From: Butyrivibrio sp. WCD3002
Lineage (GTDB): Bacteria > Bacillota > Clostridia > Lachnospirales > Lachnospiraceae
Length of the DNA: 64,000 nucleotides
Assembly: GCF_000424265.1 (NCBI RefSeq)
Contig: NZ_AUJO01000004.1
Coordinates: 62,001 to 126,000, forward strand
Direction of reading: 5' to 3'
Each line of letters begins with the position of its first letter. Position 1 is the first letter of the stretch. Of this stretch, positions 25,310-35,119 are shown piece by piece. The position numbers were made by a program, and so were the translations under genes. The notes beneath the pieces are model-generated. The model saw nothing but the letters and a program-made list of their open reading frames with translations. It was not told where the DNA came from and did no database searches.

Positions 25310-27603
25310 CTAGCTTTGCCTTTTCTTTTATGGTAAAAGACCAGAATTACAATTGCTGTTACAACAGATATTATCTGAGCAAGTCTCCAGGTAAACGGCT
25401 CACTGAAGTATACTTTTATACTTCCGCTAAAGCCTGCAGGAATCTCAACAGCTACTTTTTTTGAGTCTGACTCTGTCACATTAAGTGATTTACCATCACT
25501 CTTTGCCTTATATTTTTTATAGCTCCAAAGCGGAAACTCTGCTGTAATATCCTGTCCGCTCTCGTTATTTATATCAGCAAATATAGTTGTGGCTTTCCTC
25601 TTAGTAATACCTCCGGAGATACCTTCTACTTCAGGAAGTATAAGCTCTGCCTCTCTGTAAGCTAGAGCGGCGTCAGCCCCTATGATTCCAAACTCATCAA
25701 GACCGTTAAAATAACATTTTCCTGAATCTATTGCAGAAACTGTATGTCCAGTTCTTAAGAGCTCATCGTAAAAAGTAAGGTCTTGCCCTATTGTCAGGAT
25801 AGTCAGACAAAATGCTATGATGGCAGCTATCTCCATTCCAAGTGCTTTTCCTTCTTTTACAAAATTATCCTCTAATGCACCAAGTGATAACACAGTAAGA
25901 AGTACCACAAGTACGCTTATTACTCCGAGGAAATGCCATGGGAACTGAAGTATCTCCAGGGCTGAGTATAATTTTTCCGGAAGAAATCTGTAAACATCAT
26001 AGTATGGGAACCACTTTGTGCACATGAAAATAAGTACTACTGTGCATAAAAGGAGCTTTGTTACCGTATTCTTAAGCTTACCAAAATATCCTTTTCCAAG
26101 AACTGCAGCGCAGATGAAAAGTGCTATCAGTGATGAGAAGCCAAGTGCTGCCCATCCTCCCGTATACTGCATGCTATCGGGTTTTGTCATAAAAAGATAT
26201 TCCGGATTTGTGGCATTTCCCCAAAGGATATATCCATGCTCACCCATAAGCATTGGCACATTCATCAGATAGTCAACTACAGGAAGCATGAAATGTAATC
26301 CGAGAAGAATTGTAAGGCCAAGAGTTTTAAGGAGCTTTATGAATATCTTTTTGGAAAATGTCATCCTGAAAAATACAAGGCAGATAACCGGGATAACCAT
26401 TACAAGTATAAATGTGGAATGGACATGGGTCTCGATAGTCATATCGATTCCAACAGCCATCTCAATTATGCCTATATATCCACCCAGCTTCACGCTGTCT
26501 GTATATATATCCCACATTCCAAGAAGGATAAGAGGCAAAAATGCGAAGGCCGCAAACTCTCCCACAAGGGCACCTGAGTAAATACTGTGAAGGTGGAATC
26601 CCATAAGTGAGTAAAGGGCTGCCCCGGCAACGCCGAGATATTTTTTATTTGTGATATTTCCAAAGGCTTTGTATGAAATAAGTACTGCTATGACATTCAT
26701 CATCAGAATGTAGAACTTATATGCAAAAGCCAGTGAAAAGCCTAGAACTATCAGTACTGCCGAAGGGTAAAGGAACATGGAACCATATCCTACTCCATCA
26801 GCATAGCCATAGCCGTTGCACCATAATGGGTGTATTTTTACAGGAAAAATACCACTTTTAATTCCATCTGCTATAGCACAGAATCTTGTGAGATGATAAT
26901 TTAAATCATCTCCAAAATACACACCCTTATGAACAAGAGGATAACTTGATAAAGCAATGATTCCAGCAAGAAGGGCTGCAACAGCGGCATTTTCCTTAAG
27001 CCATTTATCAGTTTTTTCTTTATAAAGCACAAATGCTGCTATCAAAAGATCAATTACTAAGAATAAAAAAAGCCATATTGAAAATTCGTGAAGTATTGTT
27101 CTACCTCTAAGATATTCAATGTGAATATCTCCTACCATGATGTAATCTTCATCTGCCAATACAGGGAAATTAACTCTGAAATTTCCGGATCTGTTGATAT
27201 ACGCAAGATGTCTGCCTGTCTTATTTTCTGTATTGTAAATACCAATTACATCCGACACCACATTGTCTGCACCTTTATTTCCGGAAAAATCATCCACCGA
27301 TTCAATCTCGGAATAGATATCCTTTTTGGAATCCTCGTAAACATTATTAGTATCATAGGTGTAGCTGATATCATATATACCTTTTTCAAGATATATATTT
27401 TCAGTGGTTATCATCTGACCATTATGATACGAATGATCACAATAAGCGCCCTTCTCATATCCGTTATCTTTTCCCATATATAACAGAAGGTCATCCTGAA
27501 GGATGTCCGTTGCCATTTGTCTGTTAAATGACATGGTGTGTACTCCTAAAAGGATGACTTCTAATAAAATAATCAATGCAAAAAATATGCGTTTTTTATT
27601 CAT
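25306..27603 (-). CDS. Polytopic membrane protein, GT-C/YfhO or PTPS-related type
   Basis: 765 residues with about a dozen membrane segments and a short basic C terminus. After the first segment (FFALIILLEVILLGVHTM) comes a large outside loop (about 30-150), as in membrane glycosyltransferases using lipid-linked sugars. The hydrophobic core, with YPSAVLIVLGFSLAFAYKFY and LPVVDYL, resembles the PTPS-related membrane family seen in surface polysaccharide loci. No catalytic residue can be named with confidence. It lies downstream of the DUF3881 gene and ahead of the tRNA and MBOAT/SGNH genes, suggesting a cell-surface role. Confidence 0.7.
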   Translation of the reverse strand: MNKKRIFFALIILLEVILLGVHTMSFNRQMATDILQDDLLLYMGKDNGYEKGAYCDHSYHNGQMITTENIYLEKGIYDISYTYDTNNVYEDSKKDIYSEIESVDDFSGNKGADNVVSDVIGIYNTENKTGRHLAYINRSGNFRVNFPVLADEDYIMVGDIHIEYLRGRTILHEFSIWLFLFLVIDLLIAAFVLYKEKTDKWLKENAAVAALLAGIIALSSYPLVHKGVYFGDDLNYHLTRFCAIADGIKSGIFPVKIHPLWCNGYGYADGVGYGSMFLYPSAVLIVLGFSLAFAYKFYILMMNVIAVLISYKAFGNITNKKYLGVAGAALYSLMGFHLHSIYSGALVGEFAAFAFLPLILLGMWDIYTDSVKLGGYIGIIEMAVGIDMTIETHVHSTFILVMVIPVICLVFFRMTFSKKIFIKLLKTLGLTILLGLHFMLPVVDYLMNVPMLMGEHGYILWGNATNPEYLFMTKPDSMQYTGGWAALGFSSLIALFICAAVLGKGYFGKLKNTVTKLLLCTVVLIFMCTKWFPYYDVYRFLPEKLYSALEILQFPWHFLGVISVLVVLLTVLSLGALEDNFVKEGKALGMEIAAIIAFCLTILTIGQDLTFYDELLRTGHTVSAIDSGKCYFNGLDEFGIIGADAALAYREAELILPEVEGISGGITKRKATTIFADINNESGQDITAEFPLWSYKKYKAKSDGKSLNVTESDSKKVAVEIPAGFSGSIKVYFSEPFTWRLAQIISVVTAIVILVFYHKRKGKAS

Positions 27604-27657
27604 GATACTTTTTGTTTTCCCCTAATTTTTTCCATACACAATCATATTAGTGGCTGA

Positions 27658-28542
27658 TCAATCCTCTGCATAATTGACATAACCCTGCATCCAGATATTT
27701 CCTTTAAATCTTCTTCCGGGCTTTGGTTCTCCGAGAAGATCCTTTCTGTTAATGCAAACATCAAATATGAATTCATTGCAGTTTATTGTCATTACTACAA
27801 GAGTCTGGCCTGTGAGTCTGTTAGTCTCCTCGTGGCAATCCATTATTTCTCCCATAACAGAATACTGGTCACTTTCAACTCCGTAGGGCATGAAGTAATT
27901 ATCTACAAGAGTATAGATATCAGTAGTCTTTATCTGCTTGGAAAGTGCACTGTAGGTATCCATATCCTCTATTGACAAGGATTCCATTGCTGACTCATCG
28001 CCTTTTCTGGCTTTGTGCATCAGCTTTTCTCTCTCGCGTGTTCTTTTTCTGACAAAACTCTTATCACTGTCTGTCTTTGCTATAGGCATTACGACAGTAC
28101 CATTAGTTGAAAGAGCAGACATTGTAAGAGTGGTGCCGCGTATCGGAAATTTGTTTTCATTCTGCACTTTGATATATGGAATCATGTTTTGCAGATAAAA
28201 AATGATGGTAACTCCGACACGAAGATCATCACAGACACCGGCATAGGATTCTCTTGAAGCGTGACGTGTAACTGTAATGTCTTCTTCAGTTGTTATGCCG
28301 GTACCTCTGATATAGGGATAATAGTAATCGTACATGAATTTGTCCTGCTCGTTGAACTCGCCGCAGACACAAATTCCTATACCATCAGCGAAATCCTTGC
28401 AGAATTCTCCGAGCAACTTATCGCCATCCTTGGTAACATAGGATCTTGAATCTGCTTTCTGCACTGTCATCGCTATCAAATTCTGAATGTCTTCTCTGCT
28501 TTTTATATTTTCAAAGCCTATTGCCCGTAAATAATTATGCAC
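27658..28542 (-). CDS. DUF3881 family protein
   Basis: 294 residues, soluble, no known function. The start MHNYLRAIGF and the overall sequence are those of DUF3881, which I know mainly from Lachnospiraceae. I choose the GTG at 28542, because AGGAGG lies 8 nt before it; the GTG nine bases upstream sits inside that ribosome binding site. It has a central basic helix (KRTREREKLMHKARKGDES). It follows serS by 44 bp on the same strand and is probably co-transcribed with it. Confidence 0.8.
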   Translation of the reverse strand: MHNYLRAIGFENIKSREDIQNLIAMTVQKADSRSYVTKDGDKLLGEFCKDFADGIGICVCGEFNEQDKFMYDYYYPYIRGTGITTEEDITVTRHASRESYAGVCDDLRVGVTIIFYLQNMIPYIKVQNENKFPIRGTTLTMSALSTNGTVVMPIAKTDSDKSFVRKRTREREKLMHKARKGDESAMESLSIEDMDTYSALSKQIKTTDIYTLVDNYFMPYGVESDQYSVMGEIMDCHEETNRLTGQTLVVMTINCNEFIFDVCINRKDLLGEPKPGRRFKGNIWMQGYVNYAED

Positions 28543-28586
28543 GGATTTCACCTCCTTTCGTTCTTTCTATAAATATTTCTATAATC

Positions 28587-29873
28587 TTATTTTACAGGGA
28601 TGAGCTTCTCTTTTCCACCCATGTAAGGTCTAAGTGCAACAGGTACATTTACTGATCCGTCTTCATTGAGATTATTCTCAAGGAATGCAATAAGCATACG
28701 AGGCGGAGCAACTACTGTATTGTTAAGTGTGTGAGCAAGATAATTTCCATCCTTGCCCTTGATTCTGATCTTAAGTCTTCTTGCCTGAGCATCACCGAGA
28801 TTTGAGCAGCTGCCTACTTCGAAGTACTTCTTCTGTCTGGGTGACCATGCCTCAACGTCGCAGGACTTGCACTTAAGATCTGCAAGATCACCTGAGCAGC
28901 ACTCAAGTGTACGAACAGGAATATCCATTGAACGGAAAAGATCAACAGTGTTCTGCCAGAGCTTGTCATACCAAACCTTTGATTCTTCAGGCTTACAAAC
29001 AACGATCATTTCCTGCTTTTCAAACTGGTGAATTCTGTAAACACCTCTCTCTTCGATACCATGTGCACCTTTTTCCTTACGGAAGCAGGGTGAATAGCTT
29101 GTAAGAGTCTGAGGAATGTCAGCTTCTTCAATAATCTGTTCCTTGAACTTACCGATCATTGAGTGCTCACTTGTACCGATAAGGTAAAGGTCCTCACCTT
29201 CAATCTTATACATCATGGCTTCCATCTCAGGGAAACTCATAACACCTTCTACAACATTTCCGTGAATCATGAAAGGAGGAACACAGTAAGTAAAGCCTCT
29301 GTCGATCATGAAGTCTCTTGCGTAAGAGATAACTGCAGAATGAAGTCTTGCGATATCGCCCATAAGGTAATAGAAACCATTACCTGCAACTCTTCTTGCT
29401 GCTTCAAAATCAATACCGTTGAATCTTTCCATTATATCTGTGTGATAAGGAATTTCAAAATCCGGAACTACAGGCTCGCCGAACTTTTCAATTTCAACGT
29501 TCTCAGAATCATCTTTTCCGATCGGAACGCTTTCATCTATGATCTGAGGAATTACCATCATGATCTTAAGAACCTTCTCGTCAACAACCTTCTGGTTTTC
29601 CTCAAGCTCTGCAAGTCTCTTTGCATTAGCTGCTACCTCAGCTTTTTTAGCCTCAGCCTCTTCCTTCTTACCCTTAGCCATTAATGCTCCGATCTCTTTT
29701 GAAATCTTATTTCTGCTTGCGCGGAGATCATCTGCTTCCTGCTGATTTGCTCTTCTCTCGTTATCAAGTTCGATAACCTCATCAACAAGTGGAAGCTTTT
29801 CATCCTGGAACTTCTTCTTAATGTTTTCTTTTACTACTTCAGGATTTTCTCTTAAAAATTTGATATCTATCAT
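28587..29873 (-). CDS. serS: Seryl-tRNA synthetase, variant motif 3
   Basis: Class II synthetase charging tRNA-Ser. 428 residues: an N-terminal coiled-coil arm (about 30-110) that grips tRNA, then the catalytic domain. Motif 2 is FRKEKGAHGIEERGVYRIHQFEK. The motif 3 region reads LNNTVVAPPRMLIAFLEN, keeping the class-defining Arg (392) but without the GSGLAVGR loop of most bacterial enzymes. CSGDLADLKCKSCDVEAW also has extra cysteines. ATG with AAGGAG upstream. It follows DUF4446 by 49 bp, too short for a T-box leader. Confidence 0.95.
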   Translation of the reverse strand: MIDIKFLRENPEVVKENIKKKFQDEKLPLVDEVIELDNERRANQQEADDLRASRNKISKEIGALMAKGKKEEAEAKKAEVAANAKRLAELEENQKVVDEKVLKIMMVIPQIIDESVPIGKDDSENVEIEKFGEPVVPDFEIPYHTDIMERFNGIDFEAARRVAGNGFYYLMGDIARLHSAVISYARDFMIDRGFTYCVPPFMIHGNVVEGVMSFPEMEAMMYKIEGEDLYLIGTSEHSMIGKFKEQIIEEADIPQTLTSYSPCFRKEKGAHGIEERGVYRIHQFEKQEMIVVCKPEESKVWYDKLWQNTVDLFRSMDIPVRTLECCSGDLADLKCKSCDVEAWSPRQKKYFEVGSCSNLGDAQARRLKIRIKGKDGNYLAHTLNNTVVAPPRMLIAFLENNLNEDGSVNVPVALRPYMGGKEKLIPVK

Positions 29874-29922
29874 TTTTGCATCTCCTTATTTATGCTTATT
29901 TTTTCTGACTTAAAACATAGAT

Positions 29923-30432
29923 TTATCTATAGTTAATGGCTTCATCCAACGCAATCTGTTCTTCTTCACCAAGCTCAAGATCACATTTACCATTTTTGAT
30001 TTCCTTTGAATATGTATAATTTCCATCAGTGCTATGAACTGAATTCAGTAGGAAACCGTTGTTGTCTTCATCAAGAAGTGCAAGTGCATAACTAAGTTTT
30101 CCACCCATCTGATTGAAGGCATCATATTTAATAATACCGATTTTCTGGAAACAGTATGCTAATCTGTTATACAGATTGTTAATGTCTTTTTGATTCTTTT
30201 GTGTCGCTTTTTTGATAATCTCATTATCCTCAAAAAGAGCAACAATTTCATCTTCTAGGGAAGCAGCCTGCTTTCCCTTCATAAATTTAGATATCTGTTC
30301 CTTGATACTCTTTATTTTTTTACCCTGCATTATTATGATAACAAACAGGATTATTATCAAGAGGATATTTATTATTAGTACATATGTAATATCCAAATTT
30401 ATTCCCATTGAATCTAAAAGATTACTATTCAT
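29923..30432 (-). CDS. DUF4446 family membrane protein
   Basis: 169 residues. One membrane segment near the N terminus (VLIINILLIIILFVIIIM), a lysine-rich linker, a helical stretch (about 55-95) and a C-terminal DUF4446 domain (CFQKIGIIKYDAFNQMGGKLSYALALLD). Function unknown; the family is often encoded beside parB, as here (20 bp behind it), hinting at a link to chromosome segregation or the envelope. Confidence 0.82.
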   Translation of the reverse strand: MNSNLLDSMGINLDITYVLIINILLIIILFVIIIMQGKKIKSIKEQISKFMKGKQAASLEDEIVALFEDNEIIKKATQKNQKDINNLYNRLAYCFQKIGIIKYDAFNQMGGKLSYALALLDEDNNGFLLNSVHSTDGNYTYSKEIKNGKCDLELGEEEQIALDEAINYR

Positions 30433-30452
30433 TTATTTCCCCTACCCCATTT

Positions 30453-31349
30453 TTATTTATAAAGCTTTTCTGTAATTTTCTCCAAATCATCTGTGCTATA
30501 GAACTCTATCTCAATCTTACCGGTTCCATCTCCCTTGGAAACAATCTCTACCTTTGTTCCAATTGCCTGCTTACATCTCTCCTCAAGCTCTCTGTAAGCT
30601 GATTCAACACTTTCGTTTTTGTCTACAGATTTCTTCTTCTTTTTATCCGGCTTACCGATATTTTTTACAAGCTTCTCTGTTTCTCTAACGTTAAGCTTTT
30701 TATCAAAAACTTCCTCAGCAATCTGAAGCTGTTCTTCCGGATTCTCTATAGAAATAAGTGCTCTCGCATGTCCCATGCTGAGCTTCTCATCTATAAGCAT
30801 CTGTCTTACTTCATCGCAAAGCTTTAAAAGTCTAAGAGAATTGGTAATAGTTACTCGGCTCTTTGATACCTTCTCAGCAACAACATCCTGAGTATATCCA
30901 AACTCATCGATGAATCTCTTATATGCCAAAGCTTCTTCTATAGGATTGAGATCATCTCTCTGGAGGTTATCAATAAGAGCATACTCTGCAATTTCTTCCT
31001 CAGTAAGATTTTTAATAATTACAGGAACTTCTTTAAGACCTGCCTTCTTGGCAGCTCTCCATCTTCTCTCTCCTCCGATGATCTCATAATGATCACCTCT
31101 GTCCTGAACAATAAGAGGATTTATAATTCCGTGCTGCTTAATTGAATCAGAAAGCTCGATGAGTTTATCCTCATCAAAGGTTTTTCTGGGCTGATCTCTG
31201 TTAGGTTCAACCTTTGTAATATTGACTGTTGTTACCTGTCCCTCTTCAGGAGTCTCGGAGGTATTTGATTTAGTTGATGACTTAGGTGCGGGTGCAATAA
31301 GAGCATCAAGTCCTTTTCCAAGTCCTCTCTTTGCATTTTTTGGTGGCAT
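30453..31349 (-). CDS. parB: Chromosome partitioning protein ParB
   Basis: 298-residue CTP-dependent clamp that loads at parS and spreads along DNA to organise the origin. The N-terminal domain holds GGERRWRAAKKAG (the CTP-binding GERRxRA box) and the helix-turn-helix follows (TQDVVAEKVSKSRVTITNSLRLL). A lysine-rich linker leads to a C-terminal dimerisation part. Four matching parS sites lie within 2.7 kb. It follows parA, with one parS between them. Confidence 0.96.
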   Translation of the reverse strand: MPPKNAKRGLGKGLDALIAPAPKSSTKSNTSETPEEGQVTTVNITKVEPNRDQPRKTFDEDKLIELSDSIKQHGIINPLIVQDRGDHYEIIGGERRWRAAKKAGLKEVPVIIKNLTEEEIAEYALIDNLQRDDLNPIEEALAYKRFIDEFGYTQDVVAEKVSKSRVTITNSLRLLKLCDEVRQMLIDEKLSMGHARALISIENPEEQLQIAEEVFDKKLNVRETEKLVKNIGKPDKKKKKSVDKNESVESAYRELEERCKQAIGTKVEIVSKGDGTGKIEIEFYSTDDLEKITEKLYK

Positions 31350-31376
31350 ATTTCATCTCCTCTATATTTAGTATAA

Positions 31377-31392
31377 TGTTTCACGTGAAACA
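31377..31392. promoter_or_regulatory. parS: parS site 1
   Basis: Perfect palindrome TGTTTCACGTGAAACA, matching the bacterial parS consensus, in the parA-parB gap. Confidence 0.95.
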
Positions 31393-31409
31393 CTAATAGT
31401 TGTAATTAA

Positions 31410-32174
31410 TTAAAATTTTCTTCCGATTACTTCATCTGCTAAGAGTCTGTATGCTACAGCTCCTGCTGACTTAGTATCATAAAGATTTATCGGTATTCCA
31501 TAGCTGGGTGCTTCTGCAAGTCTGATATTTCTAGGAATGATTGTTTTATATACATTCTCATTGATGTGATCTTTAACATTCTCTACAACCTGTAAAGAAA
31601 GATTTGTTCTGGAATCATACATTGTAAAGATGACTCCTTCCATCTCAAGTTCATTGTTGAGTCTGTCCTTTACAAGATTAACAGTGCGTACCAACTGGCT
31701 AAGTCCTTCCAATGCGTAGTACTCACATTGAATCGGAACAAGTACAGTATTTGCTGTAGTCATTGCATTTATAGTAAGCATACTAAGTGAAGGAGGACAA
31801 TCGATTATAATAAAATCATAGTTATCTCTGATTTTCTCGATCGCATTCTTTAAGATATATTCCTTCTCTTCCATGTCAATGAGTTCGATCTCAACAGCAG
31901 CAAGATCAACATTGGCAGGAATAATATCAAGTCCATCTACTACATTTTTAATAAGAACGTCTTCCACATCAGCCTGTCCTATCAGTAATTCATAGATTGT
32001 ATTTTCTAATTCATTCTTATCAAGTCCAAAACCACTGGTGGTATTTCCCTGAGGATCGGTATCGATCACAAGAACTTTTTTTCCTTTTTCTGCCAGGGTA
32101 GCAGATAGATTAATTGAAGTAGTTGTCTTACCAACTCCGCCCTTTTGGTTAGCGATTGCAATTGCTCTTCCCAT
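31410..32174 (-). CDS. parA: Chromosome partitioning ATPase ParA/Soj
   Basis: 254 residues, MinD/ParA-family ATPase that works with ParB in origin segregation and, in Bacillus, regulates DnaA. The deviant Walker A is KGGVGKTT at residues 11-18. Other motifs are VLVIDTDPQGN and IIIDCPPSL. Start ATG with AGGGAG 11 nt upstream. Two parS sites lie in its 215-bp upstream region. It follows rsmG. Confidence 0.96.
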   Translation of the reverse strand: MGRAIAIANQKGGVGKTTTSINLSATLAEKGKKVLVIDTDPQGNTTSGFGLDKNELENTIYELLIGQADVEDVLIKNVVDGLDIIPANVDLAAVEIELIDMEEKEYILKNAIEKIRDNYDFIIIDCPPSLSMLTINAMTTANTVLVPIQCEYYALEGLSQLVRTVNLVKDRLNNELEMEGVIFTMYDSRTNLSLQVVENVKDHINENVYKTIIPRNIRLAEAPSYGIPINLYDTKSAGAVAYRLLADEVIGRKF

Positions 32175-32324
32175 ATTTGCTATATCTCCCTCTTATTATT
32201 AAACTCAATTTTGTATTATATCATAATTATAAAATTATTTTATTGGCAAATTGTTTAAATTATATGCTCAATTTTCTAGTAATTAATGTTTCACAAATAA
32301 AAACAACTATATATTGGGTGACAA

Positions 32325-32340
32325 TGTTTCACGTGAAACA
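32325..32340. promoter_or_regulatory. parS: parS site 2
   Basis: Perfect TGTTTCACGTGAAACA in the rsmG-parA gap. Confidence 0.95.
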
Positions 32341-32372
32341 ATTACTTGTAAGAAAATATTTTCAAATTGTAA

Positions 32373-32388
32373 TGTTTCACGTGAAACT
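32373..32388. promoter_or_regulatory. parS: parS site 3 (one mismatch)
   Basis: TGTTTCACGTGAAACT, 15 of 16 consensus bases, 1 bp from the rsmG stop codon and 48 bp from site 2. Confidence 0.88.
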
Positions 32389-32389
32389 T

Positions 32390-33124
32390 TTATAAAGGTT
32401 TTTTTTGTGGTGTACCTGCTTTTCGAGGATACTTATGTGGAGTATTCTGTCTCTTCTTAATAATACATATAGTTCTATTCACATCAGTACCGGGAAGATT
32501 AAATTCTTCGATTGAATCTGTTTTACCACCAAGAATAAATATAGCATTATTGGCTTCATCAATTTCTTCTTTTGCTTTATCTCCCTTATATGAAATAAAT
32601 GATCCGTCAACTTTGATATAAGGAAGACAGTATTCACATAGTGTTGAAAATCTGGCTACTGCTCTTGAAACACAAATATCAAATTTTTCTCTAAGTTCAC
32701 CTGTTTTGTAATCAGAAAAATCTTCTGCTCTTCCATGAACGGTTTTAATAGATCCAACACTATTAAGGTCAAGTTCATTAATTACTTCATCAAGAAAATT
32801 CAATCTCTTTTGGAGAGAGTCTAATAGAGTTACATGCAATTCAGGAAAAACAATTTTAAGAACAATGCCCGGAAATCCGGCTCCTGTTCCAACATCTATA
32901 AGTGATAAATCTTTTTTAGTAAAATCAAAATATTTTGCTGATGAAATACTATCAGTAAAATGTAATTTACATACTTCATCAAATTCAGTTATGCCGGTAA
33001 GATTCATTCTGGTATTCCAATCAACCAACATTTCAAAATATTTATCAAACTGATTTAATTGGTTTTCAGAAAGACTAATACCAAAGGATTTAAAGTCTTC
33101 AATCATAGTTTCAAAACTATGCAT
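32390..33124 (-). CDS. rsmG: 16S rRNA (guanine-N7)-methyltransferase RsmG
   Basis: 244 residues. Methylates G527 (E. coli numbering) of 16S rRNA; loss gives low-level streptomycin resistance in other bacteria. The SAM-binding block is LIDVGTGAGFPGIVLKIVFP, followed by LLDSLQKRLNFLDEVI. A basic C-terminal extension of about 20 residues (KRQNTPHKYPRKAGTPQKKPL region) is typical of Firmicutes. It follows mnmG and a parS site. Confidence 0.95.
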   Translation of the reverse strand: MHSFETMIEDFKSFGISLSENQLNQFDKYFEMLVDWNTRMNLTGITEFDEVCKLHFTDSISSAKYFDFTKKDLSLIDVGTGAGFPGIVLKIVFPELHVTLLDSLQKRLNFLDEVINELDLNSVGSIKTVHGRAEDFSDYKTGELREKFDICVSRAVARFSTLCEYCLPYIKVDGSFISYKGDKAKEEIDEANNAIFILGGKTDSIEEFNLPGTDVNRTICIIKKRQNTPHKYPRKAGTPQKKPL

Positions 33125-33155
33125 TTATATTTCTCCTTTAAAATACAATATATAG

Positions 33156-33171
33156 TGTTTCACGTGAAACA
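33156..33171. promoter_or_regulatory. parS: parS site 4
   Basis: Perfect TGTTTCACGTGAAACA in the mnmG-rsmG gap. Confidence 0.95.
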
Positions 33172-33188
33172 TTATATACAATTAGTAG

Positions 33189-35111
33189 TTATTCAGATTT
33201 AGTTCCTCTATTATAATTTTCAAGATAAACTAATAAGACTGAAATATCAGCAGGATTTACTCCACTTATTCTGGATGCCTGTCCAACATTTACAGGTCTA
33301 AACTTTTTAAGATTTTGTCTGGCTTCTAATCTTAGACTAATTACATCATCATAATCTATATCAACCGGAATTATCTTTTTCTCAGTCTTCTTAAATTTGT
33401 CGACCTGTCTCTGCTGTCTTTCTATATATCCCTCATACTTGATATTGATTTCAACCTGTTCGATTACATCGTTCGGAAGTTGAGGTCTTTCAGGATCAAT
33501 ATCACTTATGTTTTGATAATTTAGCTCGGGTCTGCATATTAACTCAGCAAGTGAAACTGCTGTTTTTAATCTGGGTGATTCGTGCTTATCCATAAATTCC
33601 TGAATTTTAGCATTAGCACCAACCTTAATACTCTTTAATCTTTCAGTCTCTTCCTGTATCTGTTTTTCTTTTAAGATAAGTGCATTATATTTTTCTTCAG
33701 AAATGAGTCCTACTTCATAGCCTTTTTTTCGAAGACGAATATCTGCATTATCCTGTCTAAGCAAAAGTCTATACTCAGCTCTTGATGTCATCATTCTGTA
33801 TGGTTCGAGATTATCCTTTGTTACAAGGTCATCGACCAAAACACCAATATAACCCTCTGATCTGTCTATAGAAATATAAGGTTTACCAAGTATCTGCATG
33901 CAGGCATTTATACTTGCATATAATCCTTGAGCAGCAGCTTCTTCATAACCACTGCTACCATTAAACTGACCTGCACTGAAAAGTCCTCTTACTTTTTTAA
34001 TTTCAAGTGTAGGATGAAGTTCACCAGAGCATAGGCAATCATATTCAATTGCATAAGCATTTTTTACAATCACACAATTTTCAAGTCCGGGTACAGTTCT
34101 GTACATCTGAAGCTGAACATCCTCAGGCATGGATGAACTCATTCCGTCAACATACATTTCATTTGTATGTGTTCCCTCAGGTTCAATGAAAACCTGATGT
34201 CTGATTTTATCAGGAAATTTAATAACCTTATCCTCAATAGAGGGGCAATATCTCGGTCCTATACCTTCAATTACACCTGCATATATGGGTGACCTATCTA
34301 TGTTATTTCGTATTATTTCGTGTGTTTTTTCATTTGTATAAGTAAGATAGCAATTATGCTGCTCCTTCTGAACAGATTCAGGATCAGTATCAAATGAAAA
34401 AGGTATTACAGGAGTATCACCGGTCTGAACTTCCATCTTGGAATAGTCGATAGTATTTCCATCCATTCTTGCGGGAGTTCCTGTTTTAAATCGTCTCAGA
34501 TTTATTCCGGCTTTTATCAGAGAATCAGATAAAAGGTTAGAAGGCTGTAATCCATTAGGACCGGTATACTGAATTGATTCTCCGCAAAGACATCTGCTTT
34601 TAAGATAGGTACCGGTACAAAGAATTACTGATTTTCCTAAATATTCCAGACCAGTAACTGTCTTAACACCTTTTATAATTTTTTCATATCCTTCTTTTTT
34701 AAGCTCTGCATCTTCAATATCTTCAAAAAGAATTTCTGAAATCTCAGATTGCTTTATTATAAGATTCTCCTGGTTTTCTAAAATTCTTCTCATGGAATTT
34801 GAATATTCAAGCTTATCTGCCTGGGCACGAAGAGAATGGATGGCAGGTCCCTTAGATTTATTAAGCATCTTGGACTGAAGAAAGGTCTTATCTATATTTT
34901 TACCCATTTCTCCGCCAAGAGCATCAATCTCTCTTACAAGATGACCCTTTGATGATCCTCCAATATGTGGATTACAGGGCATGAAGGCAATATTGTCCGC
35001 ACTTAATGTGAACATTATAGTCTTAAGTCCAAGCCTTGCAGCCGCCAGGGAAGCTTCGCATCCGGCATGACCTCCACCTATTACAATTACATCTACAATA
35101 TCAGCTACCAT
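33189..35111 (-). CDS. mnmG: tRNA uridine-34 carboxymethylaminomethyl modification enzyme MnmG
   Basis: 640-residue FAD protein. With MnmE it builds the cmnm5 group on wobble uridine 34 of several tRNAs. The FAD motif is [14 protein letters not shown] at the N terminus; other family blocks are [23 protein letters not shown] and the C-terminal [19 protein letters not shown]. It lies 8 bp behind mnmE, the usual operon. Confidence 0.97.
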   Translation of the reverse strand: MVADIVDVIVIGGGHAGCEASLAAARLGLKTIMFTLSADNIAFMPCNPHIGGSSKGHLVREIDALGGEMGKNIDKTFLQSKMLNKSKGPAIHSLRAQADKLEYSNSMRRILENQENLIIKQSEISEILFEDIEDAELKKEGYEKIIKGVKTVTGLEYLGKSVILCTGTYLKSRCLCGESIQYTGPNGLQPSNLLSDSLIKAGINLRRFKTGTPARMDGNTIDYSKMEVQTGDTPVIPFSFDTDPESVQKEQHNCYLTYTNEKTHEIIRNNIDRSPIYAGVIEGIGPRYCPSIEDKVIKFPDKIRHQVFIEPEGTHTNEMYVDGMSSSMPEDVQLQMYRTVPGLENCVIVKNAYAIEYDCLCSGELHPTLEIKKVRGLFSAGQFNGSSGYEEAAAQGLYASINACMQILGKPYISIDRSEGYIGVLVDDLVTKDNLEPYRMMTSRAEYRLLLRQDNADIRLRKKGYEVGLISEEKYNALILKEKQIQEETERLKSIKVGANAKIQEFMDKHESPRLKTAVSLAELICRPELNYQNISDIDPERPQLPNDVIEQVEINIKYEGYIERQQRQVDKFKKTEKKIIPVDIDYDDVISLRLEARQNLKKFRPVNVGQASRISGVNPADISVLLVYLENYNRGTKSE

Positions 35112-35119
35112 AAAAACTC

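Noticed and set aside
29874-29922. T-box leader for serS
   Set aside because: Only 49 bp separate serS from the upstream gene, and no specifier loop or T-box sequence is seen.
32287-32294. TGTTTCAC half-site near parA
   Set aside because: Only half of the parS palindrome is present; not counted as a site.
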